A stretch of 19,987 bases of DNA from UBA5272 sp964577625 (lineage in GTDB: Bacteria > Patescibacteriota > Minisyncoccia > Phycocordibacterales > UBA5272): positions 1 through 19,987 of the forward strand of contig CAZNZP010000006.1 in assembly GCA_964577625.1 (NCBI GenBank), in the 5' to 3' direction. The notes below the pieces were generated by a model. The model was given only the letters and a program-made list of their open reading frames with translations. It did not search any database and was not told where the DNA came from. The position numbers and the translations under genes were made by a program. How positions within the stretch are numbered: position 1 is the first letter of the stretch; every line of letters begins with the position of its first letter. Shown here in pieces: positions 1 through 6,646 of this stretch.

Positions 1-79
1 TAATAAAAGTTTATTTCTTTATGAACTAAATAACAAATCATTTTAATGATTTTTGTTTTTTTGTGATGTGTGATATTAT

Positions 80-85
80 TATAAT
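80..85 (+). promoter_or_regulatory. Candidate -10 box for a short transcript
   Basis: A perfect TATAAT lies here with no open reading frame downstream before the hairpin terminator at 146-174. A convincing -35 box is not visible; the sequence upstream is only T-rich. It could drive a non-coding RNA of about 90 bases, or simply be AT-rich chance. Confidence 0.35.
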
Positions 86-91
86 ATAAAT

Positions 92-180
92 TCTAATTGA
101 AAAGAGAGGTGTGAGATGTGAATCTGACTTTCTCTGCCAGTTTTTACCTTTGCTTGTCTAGTGCAGGCAAAGGTTTTTAT
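92..180 (+). ncRNA. Possible small RNA between a -10 box and a terminator
   Basis: This stretch has no usable ORF: its only ATG (115) is followed at once by a stop. It begins 6-7 bases after a TATAAT and ends in a hairpin with a T tail. Inside, AGAGA near 104 can pair with TCTCT at 131-135. I do not recognise an RNA family; SRP RNA and 6S features are not apparent. It could instead be the 3' end or leader of something outside the window. Low confidence. Confidence 0.25.
146..180 (+). terminator. Rho-independent terminator upstream of tRNA-Trp
   Basis: ACCTTTGC (146-153) pairs perfectly with GCAAAGGT (167-174), followed by TTTTATTTT. It ends whatever is transcribed from upstream and insulates the tRNA-Trp promoter that follows. 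Confidence 0.6.
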
Positions 181-193
181 TTTCGCTTTTTCA

Positions 194-202
194 TGTTAAA
201 AT
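194..202 (+). promoter_or_regulatory. Extended -10 promoter of tRNA-Trp
   Basis: TGTTAAAAT matches the extended -10 form TGnTANAAT. It ends 10 bases before the first base of the tRNA, so the transcript should begin within 2-4 bases of the mature 5' end, leaving almost no 5' leader for RNase P. Confidence 0.6.
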
Positions 203-211
203 CTAAAGACT

Positions 212-282
212 GGGTCTATAGTTCAGTGGTAGAATAGCGGTCTCCAAAACCGTTGACCGAGGTTCGAATCCTCGTGGACCCG
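212..282 (+). tRNA. tRNA-Trp (CCA anticodon)
   Basis: Full cloverleaf. The acceptor strands GGGTCTA and TGGACCC pair with one G-T wobble, the anticodon stem is GCGGT/ACCGT, the loop CTCCAAA gives anticodon CCA, and the T arm is GAGG-TTCGAAT-CCTC-like. The discriminator base is G, as expected for tRNA-Trp. The 3' CCA is not encoded: the sequence after the discriminator is CAT, so CCA must be added after transcription. This differs from the two tRNA-Gln genes in the window, which encode CCA. A CCA anticodon reads only UGG, so this gene gives no support for reading UGA as tryptophan. Confidence 0.95.
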
Positions 283-307
283 CATCAAAGATCGTATTTT
301 AAAACTA

Positions 308-316
308 TGTTACAAT
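308..316 (+). promoter_or_regulatory. Extended -10 promoter, near-leaderless
   Basis: TGTTACAAT ends 10 bases before the ATG at 327. A start site 6-8 bases downstream leaves only 2-5 untranslated bases. No -35 box is evident. Confidence 0.5.
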
Positions 317-326
317 AGTTTCTATT

Positions 327-881
327 ATGACGACTGCCTATTGCTCACAATATAGAGACATTGAAGACAAAATCTGGAAAGATAGAGCTTGTTCTCTTTG
401 TGCTCTTTGGATGGCTTTAAAATCTTTAAAAAGTGATTTTAATCTGTCTCCCAATGAATTATTGAAAAAAGGACTTTATATAAACGCTTTTGTAGATCCT
501 GGATATTGGAGACATGACAGACTGACAGTTCTCTCTCACAATTATGGACTACCTTCTTATGCGGAAGAGTTTAAAAGTGCACCTTTTGGAAAAGAGACAA
601 AATATGCGGAAGAAATTTTGAATCATGGAATAAACAAAATTTTTAATTTTTTAAAAAATGGGGAAGGTATGATTATAGTTTCTGTGCCAAAAGATTTTAT
701 ACATTTTGATAAGCCACATTCTATTTTGCTACATTCTATCAAAGAAGAAAATAATGAAAAATATTTCATCTATAATGATAGCGCCAAGGAAAACGAAGAA
801 GAGGGTAAAAATCTCAAAGTTTCTCTCCAAGATTTTGCAAAGTTTTGGAGAAGATTGGCTATATTCGTCAATAAGATTTAA
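327..881 (+). CDS. C39-like papain-fold peptidase family protein
   Basis: A 184-residue protein without signal peptide or membrane segment, so probably cytoplasmic. It has the layout of the Peptidase_C39_2 (papain-like) superfamily: a Cys-led helix (C22 in ACSLCALWMALKSL, matching the family pattern C-G-P-x-x-L-x-M), a His strand (H131 in KPHSILLHSI) and an Asp/Asn turn (N150-D151 in YNDS), then a segment (GKNLKVSLQDFAKFW) like the family's closing region. C22, H131 and D151 would be the catalytic triad. The usual Gly-Pro after the Cys is Ser-Leu, so activity is uncertain; it could be an inactive relative. The ATG sits directly behind an extended -10 box and there is no ribosome binding site. 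It stands alone between tRNA-Trp and the next promoter. Substrate unknown. Confidence 0.55.
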   Translation: MTTAYCSQYRDIEDKIWKDRACSLCALWMALKSLKSDFNLSPNELLKKGLYINAFVDPGYWRHDRLTVLSHNYGLPSYAEEFKSAPFGKETKYAEEILNHGINKIFNFLKNGEGMIIVSVPKDFIHFDKPHSILLHSIKEENNEKYFIYNDSAKENEEEGKNLKVSLQDFAKFWRRLAIFVNKI

Positions 882-903
882 ATAATTTTCTAGAGAATAT
901 CTG

Positions 904-912
904 TGCTAAAAT
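904..912 (+). promoter_or_regulatory. Extended -10 promoter, near-leaderless
   Basis: TGCTAAAAT ends 10 bases before the ATG at 923, the same geometry as at 308-316. It predicts an mRNA with a leader of only a few bases. Confidence 0.5.
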
Positions 913-922
913 TAAAGTATCT

Positions 923-1564
923 ATGAAAAAGAACAATGTATTAGTTTTAATTTTAATTTTATTATTAGTATTAATTTTAAGTATTTATTGGTTGTTTAAG
1001 GCAGCTTACAAAGTTTCTCCTGGTCCTTCTGCTACGACCACCACTACATTGGTGGAGTCAGTTGATGCACAAAAATTTAAAGCAGAATATCCTGGTGTAG
1101 CTGAGAATAATGTTTTTGTCTATAAATCCGCTAGAGAGATTATTGATATCTTAAAAGGCGGAACAGGTTTAGTCTATTTAGGTTTTCCAGAGTGTCCATG
1201 GTGTCAAAGATACACTATTTATCTTGATGAGGTGGCCCGTGAACAAAATCTAGAAAAAATTTATTATTATAATGTGAGAGAAATTCGTACTGAAAACACA
1301 GCTGACTATCAAGAGATGGTAGCTTTGTTGGCTGATTATTTAGATAAAGACAAAGATGGTAATCCTAGAATTTTTGTCCCAGATTTAACAGCGGTTAAAA
1401 GTGGAGAAGTTTTGTCACACGATAACACTACTTCACTTTTAAGCTCTGAAGTGGACGGTACACCAGATGAATGGTGGACAGAAGAAAGAGTATCAAATAT
1501 TAAAGAGACTTTTAAGAAAATGATTGAACCTATTAATATTTGTTATGAAGTTTGCAATAGCTAA
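923..1564 (+). CDS. Membrane-anchored thioredoxin-fold protein (CPWC)
   Basis: A 213-residue protein. Residues 5-26 form a strongly hydrophobic N-terminal anchor after a Lys-Lys-Asn start, followed by a Ser/Thr/Pro-rich linker (31-44); the rest should lie outside the membrane. The domain from about 60 has a thioredoxin-like strand VYLGFPE followed by CPWC (91-94), and a later FVPD (151-154) that fits the cis-proline strand opposite the active site. A disulfide exchange role at the cell surface is the natural reading. Two more cysteines near the C-terminus (C207, C211) could form a second redox pair or a structural bond. It resembles small Patescibacteria thioredoxin/glutaredoxin-like proteins rather than classical DsbA. 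The nitroreductase follows after 37 bases and may be co-transcribed. Confidence 0.7.
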   Translation: MKKNNVLVLILILLLVLILSIYWLFKAAYKVSPGPSATTTTTLVESVDAQKFKAEYPGVAENNVFVYKSAREIIDILKGGTGLVYLGFPECPWCQRYTIYLDEVAREQNLEKIYYYNVREIRTENTADYQEMVALLADYLDKDKDGNPRIFVPDLTAVKSGEVLSHDNTTSLLSSEVDGTPDEWWTEERVSNIKETFKKMIEPINICYEVCNS

Positions 1565-1601
1565 ATCCTTTATTGATTTTTAATTTAAAAATAAAATAAA
1601 T

Positions 1602-2234
1602 ATGTCATTTTTACAAAATTTAAATTGGCGATATGCTACCAAGAAATTTGATACTTCTAAAAAAGTATCTGAAGCAGATGTGGAAAAAATTCGTGAAGCT
1701 ATTCGCATGACTCCGACCAGTCTCGGAGTACAAATGTTCCACGTGGTAGAAGTAGTTGATCAAGGGCTTAAAGATAAATTGAGAGCCATCTCTTTTGATC
1801 AAGAGCAAATGTCTACCGCAGATAGAATATTTGTTTTTTGTTCCAGAAAAGATTTAAAAGATAGGACAGAAGAAATGTTTACTGACATGACAAAAGGGGA
1901 CGATGAATTTAGGAAAAACGATAAAGATATTTCTCAATATGAAAAATCAGTAAAATTCTTTGGAAATATGCTTGGAGAGGACAAGATTCCTGAATGGTCA
2001 GCTAGAGAAGCTCATATAGTCTTAGGATTTGCTCTCGCTGCTTGTGCTGAACTAAAAATAGATTCTTGTGCTGTTGGAGGATTTGATCCTATTAAAGCGA
2101 AAGAAATTCTTAATATTGATTTGGATTTTATGCCAGTAGTTTGTTTGTCAATCGGATACAGAGATGAGACAGACGAACATCTCAAATTCAAAAAATGGAG
2201 ATTCCCAGAAGATAAAATCTTTGAGAAGATGTAA
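1602..2234 (+). CDS. Nitroreductase family FMN oxidoreductase
   Basis: A 210-residue protein, close to the usual 200-220 of NfsB-type nitroreductases. The N-terminal RYATKKFD and the following TPTSLGVQ (about 38-45) are the FMN-phosphate and ring contact segments of the family. GGFD (159-162) and the C-terminal KKWRFPEDK segment also match. The expected activity is NAD(P)H-dependent two-electron reduction of nitro or quinone compounds by a cytoplasmic homodimer; the physiological substrate cannot be read from sequence. The start sits in an A-rich context (AAATAAATATG) without a Shine-Dalgarno. No own promoter is clear, so it probably shares a transcript with the thioredoxin-fold gene; a strong terminator follows. 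Confidence 0.85.
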   Translation: MSFLQNLNWRYATKKFDTSKKVSEADVEKIREAIRMTPTSLGVQMFHVVEVVDQGLKDKLRAISFDQEQMSTADRIFVFCSRKDLKDRTEEMFTDMTKGDDEFRKNDKDISQYEKSVKFFGNMLGEDKIPEWSAREAHIVLGFALAACAELKIDSCAVGGFDPIKAKEILNIDLDFMPVVCLSIGYRDETDEHLKFKKWRFPEDKIFEKM

Positions 2235-2250
2235 TTCGGTTTTACCTTTC

Positions 2251-2286
2251 AAAAAACATGTCAAAATGACGTGTTTTTTATTTTTT
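2251..2286 (+). terminator. Rho-independent terminator after the nitroreductase gene
   Basis: A 13-pair stem, 2251-2263 with 2267-2279 (one G-T pair, loop AAA), runs into a T/A-rich tail. The A-run and T-run at the base make it potentially bidirectional. Confidence 0.8.
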
Positions 2287-2301
2287 CTAAAAAGAGCTTT
2301 A

Positions 2302-2310
2302 TGTTATAAT
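2302..2310 (+). promoter_or_regulatory. Extended -10 promoter of alaS
   Basis: TGTTATAAT, a perfect extended -10 element. The expected start near 2317 leaves a leader of about 22 AT-rich bases before the ATG at 2339. No -35 consensus is visible. Confidence 0.65.
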
Positions 2311-2338
2311 GCTTTTAATTATTTAACTTAAAATTATT

Positions 2339-4180
2339 ATGACAATCAACGAAGTAAGAAAAAGATATTTGGAATTTATGAAGAATAATGGTCACGCCAT
2401 AATCCAATCTTCTTCTCTTGTTCCAGAAAATGACCCGACCACTCTTTTTACTGCTGCCGGAATGCAGCCAATGATTAATTATATTTTGGGAGATAAACAT
2501 CCAATGGGAAGTCGTATTGCTGACACTCAAAAATGTTTCCGCACCCAAGACATAGAAGAGATTGGTGATAATCGCCACACTACTTTTTTTGAAATGCTTG
2601 GTAATTGGAGCTTTGGGGATTATTTTAAGCATGAACAAATTGCGTGGATGTATAAATTTTTAACTGATAAAGAAATCGGTCTTGGTTTAGACAAAGACAG
2701 ACTTTATTTTTCTTGCTATGAAGGAAATGAGAAATTTAATCTTCCAAAAGATGAAGATTCAAAAAAGTATTGGTTGGAAAATGGTGTAGCTGAAGATCGT
2801 ATTTATTTTTATGATGATAAAAAAAATTGGTGGAGTAGAAGTGGAATCCCAGAAAATATGCCAGTCGGTGAACCAGGTGGACCAGATTCAGAGATGTTTT
2901 TTGACTTTGATCCAGAAGGAAAGAAACAAATTCACGAAAATAGTAAATTCGCTAATGGCGTGTGTCATCCAAACTGTGATTGTGGAAGATTTGTGGAAAT
3001 TGGAAATAGTGTTTTCATTCAATATAAAAAAACAGAAGCTGGAATAGAAGAACTTTCACAAAAGAATGTGGACTTTGGAGGTGGGCTTACTAGAATGGCG
3101 GCAGCGACTATTGATGATGAAGATATTTTTAATTTAGATATTTTTATTAAAGCAAAGAATATTTTAGAAAATCTTTCTCACAAATCATATACAGGAAATG
3201 AGTCTTCTTTTAGAATTATTTTAGATCATATTCATGCGGCTACATTTTTAATTGGAGATGGGGTAGTACCAGGTAATAAAGATCAAATGTATTTTGTGAG
3301 AAGACTTATTCGTCGCGCAATTGTCGCAGGACATAAATTGGATATTCACGATAATTTCACTAAGAGTATTGGAGAGACTTTTGTAGAAAACTACAAAGAA
3401 GCGGAAGAGTATATTGGTGATAATCTTTCTAAAAATAAAGAAATAATTTTATCCGAGCTTGAAAAAGAAGAAAATAAATTTAGAAAAACTTTAAATAACG
3501 GCATGAAAGAGTTTGCGAAAGTTACCGGTGACGGTATCACTGGAGAAGAAGCGTTTAACCTTTTACAGACTTATGGATTTCCTATTGAGCTCACTTTAGA
3601 GTTGGCCGAAGAAAGAAATTTGAAAGTAGATTTAGAAACTTTTAATAAACTAAAAGAAGAACATTCAGAAAAATCTCGTACTGCAAGTGAAGGAATGTTT
3701 AAAGGTGGACTGGCTGATCAGTCTGAAATCACCACCGCCTTACACTCTACTTGTCACTTGATGCTCGCTGGAATGAGGAAAATTTTAGGAGAGGGAGTCA
3801 ATCAAGCCGGAAGTAATATTAATAGCGAAAGACTTCGTTTTGATTTTACTTTTGATAGAAAAGTAGAAAAAGAAGAAATTGAAGCTATTGAAAAATATGT
3901 GAATGAAGCTATTAAGGACGGATTTTCTACACAAATTGAAGAAATGGAAAAAGAAAAAGCAAAAAGTGGGGGAGTGACGGGAGCTTTTTGGGATAAATAT
4001 CCAGAAATTGTCAAAGTCTATAATATGATTGGAAACAACGGGGAAATATATTCTAGAGAATTATGTGGTGGTCCTCATGTGGAATCTAGTACTGACTTTT
4101 TACAAAGTAAAACTTTTAAAATCACAAAAGAAGAATCAGTTTCTGCGGGTGTCAGAAGATTCAAAGGTGTTTTAGAGTAA
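2339..4180 (+). CDS. alaS: Alanyl-tRNA synthetase, short form lacking C-Ala
   Basis: A 613-residue class II synthetase that charges tRNA-Ala. The catalytic core is intact: motif 1-like FTAAGMQPM (37-45), motif 2 KCFRT...HTTFFEMLGNWSFGDYF (65-96), motif 3-like GGGLTRMAA (247-255). The editing domain carries the zinc ligands HxxxH (H469, H473) and C576/H580 (CGGPH). The protein ends about 33 residues after CGGPH, where most bacterial AlaRS (about 870 residues) continue into the C-Ala oligomerisation and tRNA-binding domain. The ending is clean, with TAA then a terminator, so this is a true short form, not a frameshift; similarly short AlaRS are known in CPR genomes. A cysteine cluster (C209, C213, C215) precedes GRFVEIGN, where the family usually has EIWN. 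Confidence 0.97.
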   Translation: MTINEVRKRYLEFMKNNGHAIIQSSSLVPENDPTTLFTAAGMQPMINYILGDKHPMGSRIADTQKCFRTQDIEEIGDNRHTTFFEMLGNWSFGDYFKHEQIAWMYKFLTDKEIGLGLDKDRLYFSCYEGNEKFNLPKDEDSKKYWLENGVAEDRIYFYDDKKNWWSRSGIPENMPVGEPGGPDSEMFFDFDPEGKKQIHENSKFANGVCHPNCDCGRFVEIGNSVFIQYKKTEAGIEELSQKNVDFGGGLTRMAAATIDDEDIFNLDIFIKAKNILENLSHKSYTGNESSFRIILDHIHAATFLIGDGVVPGNKDQMYFVRRLIRRAIVAGHKLDIHDNFTKSIGETFVENYKEAEEYIGDNLSKNKEIILSELEKEENKFRKTLNNGMKEFAKVTGDGITGEEAFNLLQTYGFPIELTLELAEERNLKVDLETFNKLKEEHSEKSRTASEGMFKGGLADQSEITTALHSTCHLMLAGMRKILGEGVNQAGSNINSERLRFDFTFDRKVEKEEIEAIEKYVNEAIKDGFSTQIEEMEKEKAKSGGVTGAFWDKYPEIVKVYNMIGNNGEIYSRELCGGPHVESSTDFLQSKTFKITKEESVSAGVRRFKGVLE

Positions 4181-4207
4181 AATTTCAGCAAAAATAAAAT
4201 TTGATAA

Positions 4208-4237
4208 ATAAAATCGCCTAACCTTGGGCGATTTTAT
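4208..4237 (+). terminator. Terminator hairpin after alaS, fused to the next promoter
   Basis: ATAAAATCGCC (4208-4218) pairs over 11 bases with GGCGATTTTAT (4227-4237). The 3' T-rich arm runs straight into the extended -10 box at 4237-4245, so the end of one transcript and the promoter of the next share bases. Confidence 0.65.
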
Positions 4238-4245
4238 GTTAAAAT
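4237..4245 (+). promoter_or_regulatory. Extended -10 promoter giving a leaderless mRNA
   Basis: TGTTAAAAT ends 6 bases before the ATG at 4252, so the predicted first transcribed base is the A of the start codon or its neighbour. No -35 box is visible, because the terminator stem occupies that place. Confidence 0.55.
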
Positions 4246-4251
4246 ATTTAC

Positions 4252-4746
4252 ATGAATGATCACTACTTAAAAAAGTATTTAGATATTAAAGTTCTAGACA
4301 ATAAGACCCAGGTACAATTTTGGAAAGACGATGCTCTAGCGACTAGTTCTGAATTTGATATTGGTTTAAATCAAATTTCTGAAAATTTGGTAAGTGAAGC
4401 AATTATGAATGATTGGCTTTCTGGAATACTTTATAATTTAGAAAGAATTTCTCTTCTAGATAGAATACCTACTTTTTTTTATGTGACTACAGAAAAGTAC
4501 GGGAGTGTCTTTGAGAAGTTTTTAAAGAGACCAGCAACTTATTCACAGTTTTATTTAGAGCCCACTCAATACGGTATAGGCATACATGTTATAATAAGAA
4601 AGATAAATCGTATCAATATCGGTTCCCATTTGGGAAATGATATGTCGAGCGAAGATTTGAGAGACAAAATTATTATTAAAAATAGTAAAGAAGATTCAAA
4701 ATCATATGAGAGATATACGAAGACCATATCGCAATTCAAAGTCTAG
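4252..4746 (+). CDS. Conserved-looking protein of unknown function
   Basis: A 164-residue protein that I do not recognise. It has no signal peptide, membrane segment or cysteine-rich motif. The middle (about 65-125) alternates hydrophobic strands with charged turns, including FFYVTTEKYGSVF and GIGIHVIIRKINR, which suggests a small alpha/beta fold; the C-terminus is Lys/Ser rich. It is transcribed from a leaderless promoter. Its last 41 bases overlap the start of the membrane protein gene that follows in another frame, so the two are probably co-transcribed and translationally coupled. Membership in a pathway cannot be claimed. Confidence 0.7.
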   Translation: MNDHYLKKYLDIKVLDNKTQVQFWKDDALATSSEFDIGLNQISENLVSEAIMNDWLSGILYNLERISLLDRIPTFFYVTTEKYGSVFEKFLKRPATYSQFYLEPTQYGIGIHVIIRKINRINIGSHLGNDMSSEDLRDKIIIKNSKEDSKSYERYTKTISQFKV

Positions 4747-6145
4747 TGCAAGAGAGCCTGAAAGACGCTCTCGTTTTGAGGAAAAAGAGGAGATTTCTTA
4801 TCAAAAAGAAGCTCCTTCAAGTAGAAAAAAAGAATTTGCTGATATTGAATACACAAGGGAAGGGAAGCCTATGATAAAAGCTGCCTCTCATTTTGATGTA
4901 AAACCAGCTGGTTATAGAAGAGATAGGTCTGGAGAAGAGTTTGATGTATTAAAAAGAAGTGAGTTTTTTAATAATAATAGTCAAAGAGAGTTTGATGAGG
5001 ACAATATTAGAGAATATAGACAAAAAAGAAGTAAAAAGAAAAAAGGGAGAATGGCTTTTTGGATAATTTTCTTACTTCTTATTTCGGGAGGTTTAGCTGC
5101 TTGGACTTTCTTATTCAATAGTGCCAAGCTCTATATTCATCCAAAATATGAAGATATAGAAGTGACTGGTAGTTATTTAGTTTTTAAAGATGACATTATC
5201 ATGGATTATGCTAGCTCTACTATGAGTAAGACAGTCTTAAAGTCAGAGCCAAAAGAGGTTAATCAAAAAGCTTCTGGAGAATTAACTATTTATAATAATT
5301 ACTCTTCTTCCTCTCAAGTTTTGATTACTAATACCAGATTTCAAACTTCAGATGGTAAAATATTTAGAATTAGTGAAAGTGTAACTGTACCAGGAAAGGT
5401 TGGCAGTGTACCAGGAGCTATCAAAGTCAAAGTTTCCGCGGATGCTTATGGAGCAGAATATAATATTCCGGCGTCTACTTTTACTATTCCTGGTTTCAAA
5501 GGGACAGCTAGATTTGAAGGATTTTCTGCGAAATCTACAGAGCCAATGACTGGTGGAATGTCTGGTATGGTTCAAATTGTTTCTCAAGATGATATAAATA
5601 ACGCTAAAGCAGAACTCTCTTCTTCTATTGAGGCGAATATCAGCACTCAAGCTGAAAAGATTAAGAGAGAAAATTATGTGACTTTAACCAAAGCTCCTTT
5701 ACTCACATACACAGACAATCAGACCGATCTTATGACTAGTGATAAGAATTCTTATGAATTAACCGGATCTGCAGTGATTCTTTCTATACGAGAGGAAGTT
5801 TTGGCAAAAATGCTCGCTCAACAAGCTTTGGGAGATAGATTTAATGAACTTGAGGGAGTGCGTTTGGATAACACTTCTCATCTTATTTTTTCTTTAGATA
5901 AAGAGACTGATCTAACTGGGAATATTATTAAAATTGATGCTAGTGGTAGAGTGAGAGTCGTCTGGACTTACGATAGTAAAAATATTAAAGCTTCACTTCT
6001 TGGGCAAAAACTCACTTCTTTGACAGAAGTTTTAGCGAATTACAGCTCTTCAATTGTAGGAAGTTCGGTAAAAGTTTCTCCTACTTGGGCTAAAAAATTC
6101 CCTTCAGCTATTGAAAGGATCAAACTCGTTGAAGAAATAAGATAA
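4706..6145 (+). CDS. Single-pass membrane protein with baseplate-J-like exterior
   Basis: A 479-residue protein with three parts. Residues 1-115 are hydrophilic, rich in Arg/Lys/Glu and low in complexity, and would face the cytoplasm. Residues 116-138 are one membrane helix behind a Lys/Arg cluster (positive-inside). Residues 140-479 are exported. The exterior has the pattern seen in baseplate J/gp47-like proteins of CPR genomes: GELTIYNNYSSSSQVLI, TRFQTSDGKIFR, VTVPG, a small-residue strand ending YNIPASTFTIPGFKGT, then a Met/Gly-rich MTGGMSGM (about 283-290). These segments build beta-rich surface structures; the role here is unknown, perhaps an envelope or attachment structure. The ATG overlaps the previous gene by 41 bases; the next in-frame Met is residue 56, which would still keep the membrane helix. 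Confidence 0.7.
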   Translation: MRDIRRPYRNSKSSAREPERRSRFEEKEEISYQKEAPSSRKKEFADIEYTREGKPMIKAASHFDVKPAGYRRDRSGEEFDVLKRSEFFNNNSQREFDEDNIREYRQKRSKKKKGRMAFWIIFLLLISGGLAAWTFLFNSAKLYIHPKYEDIEVTGSYLVFKDDIIMDYASSTMSKTVLKSEPKEVNQKASGELTIYNNYSSSSQVLITNTRFQTSDGKIFRISESVTVPGKVGSVPGAIKVKVSADAYGAEYNIPASTFTIPGFKGTARFEGFSAKSTEPMTGGMSGMVQIVSQDDINNAKAELSSSIEANISTQAEKIKRENYVTLTKAPLLTYTDNQTDLMTSDKNSYELTGSAVILSIREEVLAKMLAQQALGDRFNELEGVRLDNTSHLIFSLDKETDLTGNIIKIDASGRVRVVWTYDSKNIKASLLGQKLTSLTEVLANYSSSIVGSSVKVSPTWAKKFPSAIERIKLVEEIR

Positions 6146-6157
6146 AAAAGGTAAAAT
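6129..6157 (+). promoter_or_regulatory. Candidate promoter of infA inside the preceding gene end
   Basis: TTGAAG (6129-6134), 17 bases, TAAAAT (6152-6157). A start near 6164 would fall after the only Shine-Dalgarno-like site (AGGAG, 6158-6162), so a transcript from this promoter would lack it. Transcripts reading through from 4706-6145 would keep it. Confidence 0.45.
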
Positions 6158-6172
6158 AGGAGTTAATTAATT

Positions 6173-6418
6173 ATGAATAAAGAATATAAAGAAATAGACG
6201 AGTTTGAAGACGACGCTTTAGAAATTAAAGAGGGTAGAGTAATTGAAGCTTTACCAGCTGCTCTTTTTAGAGTGAAATTTGATAAGGACGGTCAAGAGAT
6301 GATTTGTTTTTTAAAAGGTAAAATCAAAGTCTTCAAAATCAAGATTTTAGTAGGAGATAAAGTCCTTGTGGAGATTGATCCATACGGAGGACGAGGAAGG
6401 ATTATTAGGAGGTTATAG
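6173..6418 (+). CDS. infA: Translation initiation factor IF-1
   Basis: An 81-residue protein, slightly longer than the usual 70-73 because of an acidic N-terminal extension (about residues 3-17). The S1/OB fold is clear: EGRVIEALPAALFRVKF, then CFLKGKIKVFKIKILVGDKVLVEIDPY and GRGRIIRRL, matching the IF-1 segments for strands 1-2, 3-4 and 5. IF-1 binds the A site of the 30S subunit and helps IF-2 and IF-3 select the initiator tRNA. The usual MRKNYIRI segment reads IKVFKIKI here, a visible divergence in the loop that contacts 16S rRNA. AGGAG with 10-base spacing precedes the ATG; it is one of the very few Shine-Dalgarno-like sites in the window. It heads the ribosomal protein block. Confidence 0.93.
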   Translation: MNKEYKEIDEFEDDALEIKEGRVIEALPAALFRVKFDKDGQEMICFLKGKIKVFKIKILVGDKVLVEIDPYGGRGRIIRRL

Positions 6419-6445
6419 CTAACCCTTAGATTGTGCTTAGAAAGT

Positions 6446-6474
6446 TTGCATTATTTCCATATTTATAGTATACT
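6446..6474 (+). promoter_or_regulatory. Promoter of the rpmJ-rpsM-rpsK-rpsD block
   Basis: TTGCAT (6446-6451), a 17-base spacer and TATACT (6469-6474). The start site would be near 6481, leaving a leader of about 35 bases that consists almost entirely of the hairpin at 6484-6500 and a T-rich run. Confidence 0.6.
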
Positions 6475-6483
6475 TCCTTTCAC

Positions 6484-6510
6484 AAACTAAAAATTAGTTT
6501 TTTATTTTTT
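6484..6510 (+). terminator. Terminator-like hairpin in the rpmJ leader
   Basis: AAACTAA (6484-6490) pairs with TTAGTTT (6494-6500), loop AAA, followed by a T-rich run to 6510. It lies between infA and rpmJ, downstream of the rpmJ promoter. It may end infA transcripts or attenuate the ribosomal operon; the stem is short and AT-only apart from one C-G pair, so it is weak. Confidence 0.4.
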
Positions 6511-6515
6511 TGCTT

Positions 6516-6629
6516 ATGAAAGTAAGATCATCTGTTAAAAAGTTTTGCGGAAAATGTAAAATGATAAGAAGGGATGGAAACCTTCGTGTTATTTGTGCTA
6601 ATCCAAAACATAAGCAAGTACAAGGATAA
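6516..6629 (+). CDS. rpmJ: 50S ribosomal protein L36 (bL36)
   Basis: A 37-residue protein with the normal bL36 length and pattern: MKVRSSVKKFCGKCK, then RRDGNLRVICANPKHKQVQG. The zinc ribbon ligands C11, C14, C27 and H32 are all present (the zinc-binding C+ form). It binds 23S rRNA in the large subunit. The gene is short and easily missed but lies exactly where bacteria place rpmJ, between infA and rpsM. There is no Shine-Dalgarno; the ATG follows a T-rich run. Confidence 0.97.
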   Translation: MKVRSSVKKFCGKCKMIRRDGNLRVICANPKHKQVQG

Positions 6630-6646
6630 TTTCATTATTAAACATT

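Noticed and set aside
212..282. UGA read as an amino acid
   Set aside because: No in-frame TGA is needed in any gene and tRNA-Trp carries CCA, so reassignment cannot be claimed from this window; only the lack of TGA stops is reported.
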